A DNA stretch of 64,000 bases, from NCBI GenBank assembly GCA_965221555.1, contig OZ244895.1, forward strand, positions 3,790,273 through 3,854,272, given 5' to 3'. The stretch comes from JAJEAD01 sp965221555. GTDB taxonomy: Bacteria; Pseudomonadota; Gammaproteobacteria; HK1. Below are positions 8,251 to 16,462 of the stretch, piece after piece (within the stretch, counting starts at the first letter, position 1; each line of letters begins with the position of its first letter). Both the position numbers and the translations under genes were made by a program. The notes beneath the pieces were generated by a model. That model had not been told where the DNA came from, made no database searches, and was given only the letters and a program-made list of their open reading frames with translations.

Positions 8251-9440
8251 GCTTCGTTGACACGCCGCGCTACGACCAGCGCCTCGTCGTCCTTGAGGCA
8301 GAGCGCCGTGATCACCACCCTGTCCTCATCCACCGATGAGGGATCGACGTGCACCGCGGGCGAGCCGTCCTGGAGGGCAATCACGAGATCGAAGGCGGAG
8401 AGGCCGTCGGGGCGGGGCGGGACCGCGAGCACCAGACACGGTTCTTCGCCGTTGGCGCTCTCCACGATGCGCGCCCCGCCTCGAATGGCGGGCTCGAGGT
8501 GCGTCTCGATGTCCTTCAGGCGTCTGTGGCAGCGCCGATTGCGTTCCCCGATGTCCTCCCCCACGAAGAGTTCGAGCGCGACGAGCAGTGCCACGATCTG
8601 CTCCTTGCCCACCTTGCAGGAGCGGCCGATCCCGTGCTGGGGCAGCCCGCGAAGATCCAGCCCGGCAAAGAGCGCGGAGGGAGGGCGCCACTGTTCGAAG
8701 AAAAGGTCCTGGTCGAGATTCTGGAGCAGAGCCGAGGCGACGAGGTCGCGCCGCCCGCACAGGATGCCGCTCCCCTGCGGACCGAGGATCGCCTTGCCTC
8801 CGCTGAAGGAGACGAGGTCGGCGCCCTCGTCCAGGAAGCGGCAAAGGTTGGCAGCGGGCGGAAGCTGAGCCGCGGCATCGACGAGCACCGGCACCTCCTT
8901 CGCGTGCGCGACCTCCGCGACCGCCGCGAGAGCGGGCCGCGAACTCGGCTGAGCCACGTAGAAGACGCAGGCGGTCCGATCCCCGATTGCGTCGTCGATC
9001 TCCCAGACCTCCGCGTCACGCACCCCGGCCCCGCTGAAACGGTCGGGCAGCCCCACCTCTACGAGCCGGGCGCCGGCCGCGCGCACCGCGTGATCGTAGA
9101 AGTTGCGCTGGCTGCGCACTATCACCACCTCGTCGCGCATCTCCGTGGTATCGGGTAGGCGGTTCATGCGCGCCGGGTCCAGCCCGGCGAGGCACGCGGC
9201 GGTGCCGAGCAGCAGCCCCGCGGAGGCGCCTGCGGTCACCATCCCCGCTTCCGCACCGGTCGCCTGCGCGATGATCTCACTCGCCCGACCCTGGAGGGCG
9301 GCCATGTCGACGCAGTGCTGGGTGGCCTCCTGCATCGCGGCCGCAATCTCCGGCGGCATCGGCGCACCGCTCACCCGCGTCGCAGTGCCCTTCGCGTTGA
9401 TGATCGTCGGCACTCCAAGCCGTTCGTAAACGTTCGACAT
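8223..9440 (-). CDS. SelA/DgaE-like PLP-dependent enzyme
   Basis: This 405-residue PLP enzyme belongs to the selenocysteine synthase-like fold-type I group, which also holds D-glucosaminate-6-phosphate ammonia-lyase and related aminotransferases or lyases. The frame has YERLGVPTIINAKGT at the start, a GASAGLLLG phosphate-binding region, LVDAAAQLPP carrying the ring-binding Asp, and SFSGGKAILGPQGSG with the Schiff-base lysine at about residue 216. True SelA is longer and works with selB and tRNA-Sec, none of which is present, so a sugar-amino-acid lyase role is more likely. The ATG at 9438-9440 is chosen because it starts at the conserved YERLGV motif. The MFS gene follows it on the same strand. 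Confidence 0.75.
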   Translation of the reverse strand: MSNVYERLGVPTIINAKGTATRVSGAPMPPEIAAAMQEATQHCVDMAALQGRASEIIAQATGAEAGMVTAGASAGLLLGTAACLAGLDPARMNRLPDTTEMRDEVVIVRSQRNFYDHAVRAAGARLVEVGLPDRFSGAGVRDAEVWEIDDAIGDRTACVFYVAQPSSRPALAAVAEVAHAKEVPVLVDAAAQLPPAANLCRFLDEGADLVSFSGGKAILGPQGSGILCGRRDLVASALLQNLDQDLFFEQWRPPSALFAGLDLRGLPQHGIGRSCKVGKEQIVALLVALELFVGEDIGERNRRCHRRLKDIETHLEPAIRGGARIVESANGEEPCLVLAVPPRPDGLSAFDLVIALQDGSPAVHVDPSSVDEDRVVITALCLKDDEALVVARRVNEALARARAPG

Positions 9441-9887
9441 GCTCTGCCCCGCCATCGAGTGGAGACCCGCATCGGCGACGCCCGCCAGGGGCGCGGCCAC
9501 GGCCAGTCTATATCGCTTTGCGTCCCGCGGTTGCGGTGGCGAACGCGGACCCGTGGTGCGAATATCGGATGTGAAGGGCGTTACTCGCGGGCCTGGGTAA
9601 TGCCCCTCTCACGCCCCGGGAAGAGCACGCTTGCAGCTTGGACCCAAGGGTCTGCCTCGCCACGCTGGCCGAAGCAGACTCCCTCTCCCCTCGGATGAGG
9701 GATCGGGTGGCGAGAGCAGTGCTACCGTCGGTCCGCGGGCGGGGTGATTCTCGGTCCTCTGCCCTGGGAAAAGGTGAGAATGCCCGCTCGCTCTCCACTG
9801 CCGGCCGGCGTGAGGCGCCGCTAATCCGATATCCCGGTTGCGGTTGAACCCCGGGGTTGCCGCCGGTATCGTTCCTTCCCTGCCGTT
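9441..9887. other. Non-coding interval upstream of tRNA-Met
   Basis: Nothing with protein-like composition was found on either strand in these 447 bases. The interval should hold the promoter of the minus-strand PLP gene and that of the tRNA. No clear -35/-10 pair stands out in the GC-rich sequence. Confidence 0.5.
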
Positions 9888-9964
9888 GGCTACGTAGCTC
9901 AGTTGGTTAGAGCACGGCACTCATAATGCCGGGGTCGGTGGTTCAAGTCCACCCGTAGCCACCA
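9888..9964 (+). tRNA. tRNA-Met (CAU), elongator type
   Basis: A full cloverleaf can be drawn: acceptor GGCTACG/CGTAGCC, D stem GCTC/GAGC, anticodon stem CGGCA/TGCCG with loop CTCATAA (anticodon CAT at 9922-9924), a five-base variable loop, T stem GGTGG/CCACC with TTCAAGT, discriminator A and encoded CCA. The paired first base G1-C72 argues against an initiator tRNA, and the sequence resembles proteobacterial elongator tRNA-Met. It stands alone with no rRNA beside it. Confidence 0.95.
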
Positions 9965-10079
9965 ATGTTTTCAATGCCTTGGATGCGGCGTCACGCCTCG
10001 GATACCGGGCGGCGGGCGCGCTTCGCAGCGCTTGGAAGCGTCCGACGGCCCTGACCGCATCCATCGCACTTCCCGCCCG

Positions 10080-10160
10080 CATTTCTCAGCGATTTCTCGA
10101 CTGGCGGACGTCAATCCGCTCGCGGGTTCGGGCCTTCCTCCCTCGAGACGCATCGACTGG
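10080..10160. repeat. Partial MITE-like repeat (left end)
   Basis: The stretch CGATTTCTCGACTGGCGGAC and the following bases align with the left end of copy 7 (53844 onward), including the CGTCAAT and CTCCCTC-AGACGC positions. The right half and the outer tip are missing. It is a decayed fragment next to the tRNA. Confidence 0.5.
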
Positions 10161-10171
10161 CATCGAAACGA

Positions 10172-10210
10172 CCCCGCTCCCCCTCCCGCGGAACGGGAGG
10201 GGGAGCGGGG
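10172..10210. terminator. Perfect 17-bp GC hairpin, probable bidirectional terminator
   Basis: CCCCGCTCCCCCTCCCG (10172-10188) pairs perfectly with its complement at 10194-10210 around the five-base loop CGGAA. It lies between tRNA-Met on the plus strand and the 3' end of the minus-strand binding-protein gene, where a two-way terminator is expected. There is no long T-run, so the mechanism may not be the classical intrinsic one. Confidence 0.55.
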
Positions 10211-10238
10211 TGTCAGGGGTTGCTGGTCGCTTACGCGC

Positions 10239-11840
10239 TTACGCGAACCACCAGCGCTCGGCGCACTTGGAGCCGTCGAGATCCCAGTTGCCGGCCATCT
10301 CGCCGTGGCTGACCTTGTCGCTCGTCGCGAACACGTAGTTGTTGAAGAGCGGGACCACCACGCCGCCTTCGTTGCTCACGATGGTTTGCATCTCGACGTA
10401 CATCTCGCGGCGCAGGGCCTGGTCGAGCTCGGCGCGGGCGAGCAGCAGCAGCTTGTTGAAGCGTTCGTGGTTCCAGAAGGAGTCGTTCCACGCCGCACCG
10501 GCCGCGTATGCGGTCGAGAACATCCAGTCCTCGGTCGGCCGGCCGCCCCAATAGCACATGCCCCAGGGCTTGTTCATCCACACGTTCGACCAGTACCCGT
10601 CGTTCGGCTCCCGCACGACGTTGATGTCGATGCCGATCGGCGCGGCGTGTTCCTTGTACAGCACCGCAGCGTCAACCGCCCCCGCGAACGCGGCGTCGGC
10701 GGCGCTCAGATCGAGGCTCAGGCTCGAAAGTCCCGCCTGCTGGAGGTGGTGCTTCGCCCGGTCGGGATCGTAGGTGCGCTGGGCAAGGTCGCTCGCGTGG
10801 AACTCGTTCGCCGGGCTGATGGGATGGTCGTTGCCCACCGTGCCATGGCCGCGCAGCACCGTTTTGAGCAGCGCTTCCCGATCGAGCGCGTACTTGAGCG
10901 CCAGACGCACGTTGTTGTCGTCGAAGGGCGGAGTATCGGTGCGCATCGGGATGCTGTAATGCCCAGTGCCGGTCGTCTCTTCCACGACGACCCCGGGGGT
11001 CTTGGCGAGCAGATGCACGGTCTTGAGATCGCAGCGGTCCATGGTGTCGATCTCACCCGTCTTCAGCGCATTGGTACGCGCCGCGACATCGACGATGGAC
11101 AGGATCTCCACCTCGTCGAAGTGGGCGCGATTGGGTTGCTTCCAGTAGTTCTCGAAGCGGGTGAAGCCTGCGCGCACTCCGGGCTCGAAGTCGTTGATTC
11201 GGTAACCGCCGCAACCGACCCCCGACTGCCAGTCGATGCCGTCTCCGTCGGCGGGCAGGATGGCGATGTGGTAGTCACTGATGATGTAGGGGAAGTCGGC
11301 ATTGCCACCGTCGAGCGCGATCACCACCGTGTCGCCCCCGTCGATCGAGACATCCTTGACCGGCTTGAGCAGAGCCTTGGCGGCGGACTTGGAGTCCTCG
11401 TGCCGATGGTGGTTTATCGAGGCGACCACGTCTTTCGCATCGACGGTCTTGCCGTTGTGGAACTCCACCCCCTTGCGGATCTTGAAGCGCCAGGTCGCGG
11501 CGTCGGTGGAGGCCTCCCAGCTCTCGGCCAGCTCGGGCTCGAGGCCGTTGATGGTGACTTCGGCGAGATGGTTGTTCTTGGTCACGTTGAGAACCGCCAT
11601 GTAGCCGTTCTCGAAGGTCGCCGGATCGAGCGAGTCAGTGGTGGAGCCGTGGGCGAGGCCGAGGCGGAACTTTCCGCCTTTCTTGGGAGTGGCGGCGAAT
11701 GCGGCCTGCGACAGCAGGCTCGAGGCCATCACTCCGCTGGCGCCGAGGGCGCCCGCGCGGGCCATGAACTCGCGCCGGCTGATAGAGCCCTTGTGGGCCT
11801 CGACCGCAAGGGATTCAAGTTTCGTGTCTCGATTTCTCAT
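10239..11840 (-). CDS. Peptide/opine-type ABC substrate-binding protein (SBP family 5), Tat-exported
   Basis: This 533-residue periplasmic solute-binding protein has the DppA/OppA-like fold (SBP_bac_5). The N-terminus has the twin-arginine motif SRREFM at about 20-25 followed by a hydrophobic stretch ending ALSQAAFA-type, so it is likely folded before export by Tat. Family landmarks include LEPELAESWEAS, WRFKIRKGVEFHNGK with the usual strand order, and NVRLALKYALDREALLK. The start at 11838-11840 has a very strong GGAGGAA site. No permease or ATPase genes are nearby, so it is an orphan binding protein; its transporter is presumably elsewhere. The ligand (oligopeptide, glutathione, nickel or other) cannot be read from the sequence. 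Confidence 0.85.
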   Translation of the reverse strand: MRNRDTKLESLAVEAHKGSISRREFMARAGALGASGVMASSLLSQAAFAATPKKGGKFRLGLAHGSTTDSLDPATFENGYMAVLNVTKNNHLAEVTINGLEPELAESWEASTDAATWRFKIRKGVEFHNGKTVDAKDVVASINHHRHEDSKSAAKALLKPVKDVSIDGGDTVVIALDGGNADFPYIISDYHIAILPADGDGIDWQSGVGCGGYRINDFEPGVRAGFTRFENYWKQPNRAHFDEVEILSIVDVAARTNALKTGEIDTMDRCDLKTVHLLAKTPGVVVEETTGTGHYSIPMRTDTPPFDDNNVRLALKYALDREALLKTVLRGHGTVGNDHPISPANEFHASDLAQRTYDPDRAKHHLQQAGLSSLSLDLSAADAAFAGAVDAAVLYKEHAAPIGIDINVVREPNDGYWSNVWMNKPWGMCYWGGRPTEDWMFSTAYAAGAAWNDSFWNHERFNKLLLLARAELDQALRREMYVEMQTIVSNEGGVVVPLFNNYVFATSDKVSHGEMAGNWDLDGSKCAERWWFA

Positions 11841-12232
11841 TGTGTTCCTCCGTTTTTCGTGAACCTGCAATGCTACCGCATCGGCGCGGAACGATTCGAC
11901 GGGCGGCGAAGCATCGCGTTGGCGGGGCCCGCGGACGATGCCTTGGGCGACCGCTGCGAGCAACCCGACACGCTCCGCGCTGATGCTTTCGGCGCCGGCT
12001 GCGGGCAACACGATGCGGCCCACGCTTCGCAAGGCGAGCCGAAGGGCCCGATGCGTCCGGCTCCGACCGGATACCGGGGACACGTGCTCGGAGGTGCGCT
12101 ATCTTTCCCGGCCGAGCGGACGCGCCGCCCCGTGCGGCGCAAGCGGGGCGCCCACCCAAGACACCCGCTGGCGCGAGACGAGAATCGCCCCCGGCCCCGC
12201 GTGAGCGCGCCATACACAACGGAGACAACGAC
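11841..12232. other. Divergent intergenic region
   Basis: These 392 bases separate the minus-strand binding-protein gene from the plus-strand VOC gene and should contain two divergent promoters. No coding remnant, strong hairpin or repeat copy was found. Confidence 0.4.
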
Positions 12233-12649
12233 ATGAAGCGCATGCACGTCGGCCTCAAGGTCGACAACCTGGACGAAGCTATCGACTTCTACTCCCGCCT
12301 CTTCGGCACGGAGCCGACGCTGCGCCGGCCCGATTACGCGAAGTGGATGCTCGATGACCCGAGGGTGAACTTCTCCCTCGACACCAATGGCGAAGGCGCG
12401 CCCGGCACAGCCCACTACGGAATCCAGGTCGAGAGCGCGGAGGAGCTCTCGTCGATGCGCGAGCGTATCGACGCCGCGGGACTGCGGCGTCGCGACCAGA
12501 ACGACCTGATCTGCGGATACCAGCTACAGGACAAGTCGTGGGTGAGCGATCCGAACGGTCTGCAGTGGGAGACCTTCCTGACCGCGGGCGTGGTCGAGGG
12601 CGCCGGCTACGGGTTCGACGGGATACCGGACGAAGCAGAGCCGGACTGA
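12233..12649 (+). CDS. ArsI/CadI-like VOC metalloprotein
   Basis: This 138-residue vicinal-oxygen-chelate protein closely follows the ArsI/CadI pattern: MKRMHVGLKV start, RPDYAKWMLDDPRVNFSL in the middle, HYGIQVES and a C-terminal WVSDPNGLQWETF. The likely metal ligands are His5, His61 and Glu113. ArsI C-As lyases carry a vicinal Cys pair before a Tyr that binds trivalent organoarsenicals; here that site reads I-C-G-Y (Cys94 only), so the pair is broken. The substrate may therefore differ, though the neighbours (EamA exporter and ArsR-type regulator, 232 bp on) still suggest a toxic compound or metalloid. GGAG lies 8 bases before the ATG. Confidence 0.75.
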   Translation: MKRMHVGLKVDNLDEAIDFYSRLFGTEPTLRRPDYAKWMLDDPRVNFSLDTNGEGAPGTAHYGIQVESAEELSSMRERIDAAGLRRRDQNDLICGYQLQDKSWVSDPNGLQWETFLTAGVVEGAGYGFDGIPDEAEPD

Positions 12650-12881
12650 CCGCATTCGGGAGTGAGGGGTGGCCCTGCTCTCAGGCACGGCCAATTCGGC
12701 TCTGACCCGAAAATTTCTCCGACCCTCGATTGGCAACCTGGCCACAAATCGATTCGACGGACATCGAAGCGATTCATGTGGGGTGAAGTGAGCACGCGCA
12801 ATACACTTCCGAATCGCTGTCCACCGGTCGCTGCCGATTTCTTCACACGACAAATACCAGGGAGTATCCGGATCAAACGGA

Positions 12882-13784
12882 GTGGGGATTCTGCTCGTGC
12901 TGGTAGCCGCGCTCTCATGGAGCACCGCGGGACTCTTCACCCGAGTGGTCACCACGGACATTCCCACGACCCTGTTCTGGCGGTCGCTGTTCGGCGGACT
13001 CTGCGTACTCGGTATCGCGATGGCGATGCAGAGATCCGCGGATATCCGTGCCGCGTTGCGCTTCAACCGGGGCGAGGTGGTGATCGCGGCGCTCTCCACC
13101 GCGGGAATGATCTGCTTCATATCCGCCTTCTTCCACACCACGATCGCAAACGTCGCCTTCGTCTACGGCACCATGCCGCTGGTGACCTTCATGCTCTCGC
13201 TGGCTTTCCTGGGAGCCCGGGCGGATGCGGTGTCGCTGGGGTGCTGTGTGCAGTCAGCCGCCGGGGTGGCGATCATTGCATCCGGGAACAGCCTTCCGTC
13301 GGACTTTCTCGGCATCCTGCTGGCCTTCGGGATGACACTCTTCATGGCCTCGCTGACCGTTGCCGCGAAGTTCTTCCCCGATGCGGACAGCACGAAGGCG
13401 ACCTATCTCTCCGCCTTCCTGGGGGCGATGGCCACCGCTCCCTTTGCGACGTTCGGGCAAACCATCGCCGCCGACTATGTCTGGCTGTTGCTCTACGGCT
13501 TCGTGAACGTGGGCGTGGGCTTCGGCGTGTACCTGCTCGGCGTGAAGCGGGTGTCCGCACTGGTCGCGGCCCTGGTCGGTCTGACCGAGATTCCGCTGGC
13601 GCCGATATGGGCGTGGATCCTCTTCGAGGAAGGGATGAACTTCGCGGTGCTGACCGGCGGCGCGGTGATCCTCAGCGCGGCGGTCATCTACATCGCAAGC
13701 TCCGCAAGAAAAGCGAGGTCCGCGAACATGCCACAGCATGACCACCCTATCCGCCGCCCCGATTTTTCCCCGGAGAAGAAGTGA
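12882..13784 (+). CDS. EamA/DMT-family transporter
   Basis: This 300-residue inner-membrane protein has about ten transmembrane helices arranged as two EamA repeats; each repeat ends in a Gly/Ala-rich helix such as MPLVTFMLSLAFLGAR and TEIPLAPIWAWILFEE. DMT proteins export metabolites, amino acids or toxic compounds. It starts at GTG 12882 with GGAG directly before it; the frame is open a little further upstream, so the exact start is uncertain. Its TGA overlaps the GTG of the ArsR-type regulator as GTGA, giving a tight transporter-regulator pair. The ArsI/CadI-like gene precedes it. Confidence 0.8.
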   Translation: MGILLVLVAALSWSTAGLFTRVVTTDIPTTLFWRSLFGGLCVLGIAMAMQRSADIRAALRFNRGEVVIAALSTAGMICFISAFFHTTIANVAFVYGTMPLVTFMLSLAFLGARADAVSLGCCVQSAAGVAIIASGNSLPSDFLGILLAFGMTLFMASLTVAAKFFPDADSTKATYLSAFLGAMATAPFATFGQTIAADYVWLLLYGFVNVGVGFGVYLLGVKRVSALVAALVGLTEIPLAPIWAWILFEEGMNFAVLTGGAVILSAAVIYIASSARKARSANMPQHDHPIRRPDFSPEKK

Positions 13785-14527
13785 TAGCCAGAATGAACAC
13801 ATGGGCCGCGCAATCAGATGGCGGACGGCAGGAAGACACCAGTCTGGCGGAATTCGGACGGGCGATCGGTCACCGAAGCCGGGTGGCGATGCTCCAGGCG
13901 CTGATGGGAGGCAGGGCTCTGCCGGCGAAAGAGCTCGCCTGTCATGCCGAGGTGACCAGCCAGACCGCCACCAGTCACCTCAACGAACTGACAAACGCTG
14001 GCCTGCTGTACAGACGCAGGTGCGGACGCTTTCACTACTACGAACTGTACGGCGAAGAAGTGGCCTCCCTCGTCGAACAGCTCGCATCCAGTGTCCCTCC
14101 AAACGGCGGGCGTAAACCCCGGCGGGGCGTGACGCCGGAATTGAAGAGAGCCCGCTTCTGCTATGACCACCTGGCCGGGGAGCTGGGGGTGGCTATTTCG
14201 AGGAGGCTGGTCGAGGTCGGTGCCCTGTTCCTCGACAGGGATACCTTCCTGCTCCCGGAGATGGGGCACCCCATCTATGGGGAAATCGGCGTCGACCTCG
14301 ACCAGGCAAGATCCAGGAAACGCCGGCTCTGTCCGCGCTGCGTGGATTGGACGGAAAGGCTGCCTCACGTTTCGGGCGCGGTCGGCGCCGCGATCGCCGC
14401 AAAATTGGTCGAGCGGAGACACGTCACCCGATCACGGCATGACCGATCGGTGGCGATCACAAAGACGGGAGTCACTTTCCTTGTCGACAGGCTCGGACTC
14501 AGCCCCTCGTTTATCTCGACGCCATGA
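13781..14527 (+). CDS. ArsR-type winged-helix regulator with Cys-rich C-terminal domain
   Basis: This 248-residue cytoplasmic DNA-binding protein has an ArsR/HTH_20-like winged helix at about 23-95: FGRAIGHRSRVAMLQAL, ELACHAEVTSQTATSHL (recognition helix) and HYYEL wing. The C-terminal half has CYDHLAGELGVAI near 126 and CPRCVDWTER near 187. This layout recurs in a branch of long ArsR-like proteins; the cysteines could sense metal or redox, but that is inference. It starts at GTG 13781 after GGAGAAGAA and overlaps the EamA stop by 4 bp. It probably controls the EamA gene and perhaps the ArsI/CadI-like gene. Confidence 0.8.
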   Translation: MIARMNTWAAQSDGGRQEDTSLAEFGRAIGHRSRVAMLQALMGGRALPAKELACHAEVTSQTATSHLNELTNAGLLYRRRCGRFHYYELYGEEVASLVEQLASSVPPNGGRKPRRGVTPELKRARFCYDHLAGELGVAISRRLVEVGALFLDRDTFLLPEMGHPIYGEIGVDLDQARSRKRRLCPRCVDWTERLPHVSGAVGAAIAAKLVERRHVTRSRHDRSVAITKTGVTFLVDRLGLSPSFISTP

Positions 14528-14626
14528 ATCAGGAGATCCAACACCATCGTTTCTCATCCGCACGGTAGCCCCGGCTCGCTCCGGCATTGACGCCAGCGGG
14601 ATGGAAGGCCGAGCGGCTTCGGTCGC

Positions 14627-15781
14627 CTACTTGACGACCAGCTCCCGCGACGCCGATGACACGGATTCGAAGCGATCGGCATGGACGATGCCGGTTTCGC
14701 CCAGACTCATGGTCAGCCGCCTGGTGCGGTCGACGAGAATCATGTGCATGAAGATCACCATCCCGGCTTCCACCACCGCCTCGTTGCCACGATAGATCAT
14801 GGGCTCTTCCATCCACGACGGGGGGTAATTGGCCGACAGTGAGTAACCGCAGGCGTTGAGCCGGCACTCCCTCCATCCGTGTGCGTCCACGACGCGAGCG
14901 TGCGTATCGTAGATGTCGCCAAAGGTCGTCCCCGGACGCGCGACTTCCTGGCAGGCCGAGAGTGCCTCGACGCACGCCGCGTGCATCCGCCGGTGGTGGT
15001 CGCCTGCGCGACCGGTCAGTACCGTCCTCATGATCGCGGCATGGTAGTGATGGCAGGCGGCGGCAAACTCGAGCTGGACCTGATCCTGTGAGCCGATCCG
15101 TTCCCGACCGCTGAAGTAGCGCACCAGCAACGCGCCGTCGCCCGACGCGATGATCGCGTGACCCGCGGGATAGTCACCGCCGCCCGCGAGAATGGCATCG
15201 TCCATGGCGACGTATAGCCTGCTCTCGTCGACCCCGGGGGCGATGGCCTCATGGAGCGCGGTGAGCGCGTCGTCGCACAGCGCCCCCGCCTTGCGCACAT
15301 AGTCCTGCTCGGTGGCGCTCTTGACCACCCGAAGCCCCTGGACGAGGTCGCTGGCGTCTTCCCAGACACAGAAACCGCGTAACGCGTTTTCCATCATGAC
15401 CCAGCGCTGGCCGGTGAGACCCCAGGCGTTCAGCTCCACCCCTACTCTGCCCCCGCGCAGCTTCTTCTCCTCGAGTACGGCGAGGACATCGTCGGCCGGG
15501 TTCGCTCCTCCCCGGTCGACCCAGATGCGCACATCGGGAATGACGGAGGTGTACGCGGCCTGCTCCCGGTCCGCGGACCGGGTGACCAGAACCATGTCGC
15601 CGTCCGCGAGCAGGACAAGACACTGGAACAGCACATACCCCGCGGTGTCGTAACCGGTCAGGTAGTACATGCTCTCCTGCCTGAACATGAGCAGAGCGTC
15701 GAAGCCGAGCTCGTTCATACGTTTGCATGTGCGCTCTCTGCGCTCGGCCAGCTCGTCCTCGCTGAAGTGCAGGTGCGGCAT
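14627..15781 (-). CDS. Creatinase-type M24 family protein (ectoine hydrolase/creatinase-like)
   Basis: This 384-residue pita-bread-fold protein of peptidase family M24 has the usual N-terminal creatinase domain (MYYLTGYDTAGY near 40) and a C-terminal catalytic domain. The metal sites of Xaa-Pro peptidases are largely lost: the D-x10-D motif reads E...HAAIMRT, the His site reads ACGYSLS, and the first Glu region reads AGMVIFMHM. The GYSLSANYPPSW segment resembles creatinase and the ectoine hydrolase DoeA, which hydrolyse C-N bonds without metal. It is therefore more likely an amidohydrolase of a small nitrogen compound than a peptidase. GGGAGC lies 7 bases upstream of the ATG. No doeB neighbour is present. 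Confidence 0.75.
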   Translation of the reverse strand: MPHLHFSEDELAERRERTCKRMNELGFDALLMFRQESMYYLTGYDTAGYVLFQCLVLLADGDMVLVTRSADREQAAYTSVIPDVRIWVDRGGANPADDVLAVLEEKKLRGGRVGVELNAWGLTGQRWVMMENALRGFCVWEDASDLVQGLRVVKSATEQDYVRKAGALCDDALTALHEAIAPGVDESRLYVAMDDAILAGGGDYPAGHAIIASGDGALLVRYFSGRERIGSQDQVQLEFAAACHHYHAAIMRTVLTGRAGDHHRRMHAACVEALSACQEVARPGTTFGDIYDTHARVVDAHGWRECRLNACGYSLSANYPPSWMEEPMIYRGNEAVVEAGMVIFMHMILVDRTRRLTMSLGETGIVHADRFESVSSASRELVVK

Positions 15782-15848
15782 ATCAAGAGCTCCCGATTTT
15801 CGATTTCCGAGTTGCGACGCAAGGTTGCGGCTCTGCCCTATCTCGAAA

Positions 15849-15875
15849 TGTCAATTTCCTACTAATTCATGTCAA
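15849..15875 (-). promoter_or_regulatory. AT-rich promoter-like region with doubled TTGACAT
   Basis: Read on the minus strand, two TTGACAT heptamers (at 15875 and 15854 downward) lie 21 bases apart in an AT-rich island, 70-95 bases upstream of the M24 start. One could be the -35 box and the other part of an operator. A good -10 hexamer is not obvious. Confidence 0.35.
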
Positions 15876-16157
15876 ATTAGTATTTAAAGCTGTCGGCATC
15901 GCATGTAACGCCCCCCGCGTTCTCGTCGAGACCGAGTGTTGGGGGCGTAGCGGCACGCCGCCATGCGGGGAGCGAATCCAGTCCTCACCGCGGCAGACCC
16001 CAGCGATCGAGGGTGGGTCGCGCCGGTCTTGGTATGGCCCACCACCCATTCGCCGGCCAGGAGTCTCTGCGGCGTTGCCGTTGGAGTAATGGGTCATGAG
16101 ACAAAAATTTCTTACAGAAGGACAAATTTTATTGTCTTTTAGGAGGAAGGCGTACTA
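15876..16157. other. Non-coding interval with an AT-rich inverted repeat
   Basis: No convincing gene was found here. AGACAAAAATTT (16099-16110) and its bulged mirror AAATTTTATTGTCT (16123-16136) form an imperfect stem, followed by TTTT and then AGGAGG. The sharp fall in GC next to a transposase remnant suggests leftover insertion-sequence DNA. Confidence 0.4.
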
Positions 16158-16430
16158 CCTCCCCGGGATGGGTATGGGCGGTGTGTGCATCGCGCGGGGC
16201 CTGTTCGCGCAGCGTGTGCGCTCGGCTCTCTTACGTACCTCGGCCCCCAGAGCCGCATTCGCCTTGCCGATGCGCTCGAGCCGGCGCTCACGCCGACGAA
16301 GCTCCTCGGGCAATACGTCTCCGCGCGCTCGCGCCACGTAGCGGGCATCCTCCGACGCATCGGCCGCTTCCGCCTCAGGCAGCAGCCGCCGCACCTCGGC
16401 TCGCAGGTGGATCATGAGCGCCACCGCGCG
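16158..16430 (-). pseudogene. IS1182-family transposase remnant
   Basis: About 90 codons on the minus strand read like the linker region of IS1182-type DDE transposases, which typically show EAEAADAEEDARYG..RGDELPEEL followed by a basic KRLERIREAKAAL helix. Here one sees EAEAADASEDARY, RGDVLPEEL and RRLERIGKANAAL. No N-terminal half, DDE core or terminal repeats are present, and it is squeezed between the LLM gene and an AT-rich inverted repeat. It is a decayed fragment of a former insertion. Confidence 0.6.
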
Positions 16431-16462
16431 TCGATCCCCCACGTTCCAAGCGGTACGGAGTC

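Noticed and set aside
8223..9440. Annotation as true selenocysteine synthase SelA
   Set aside because: The protein is shorter than SelA, and selB, selD and tRNA-Sec are absent from the surroundings.
9888..9964. Initiator tRNA-fMet
   Set aside because: The first acceptor pair is a normal G-C match and the anticodon stem lacks the three G-C pairs of initiators.
10032..12236. A long plus-strand open frame opposite the Tat-exported binding protein
   Set aside because: Antisense composition artefact; the minus strand has a strong ribosome site, Tat signal and family motifs.
15867..16097. A 76-codon minus-strand frame near the transposase remnant
   Set aside because: No domain, no ribosome site, and composition not clearly coding.
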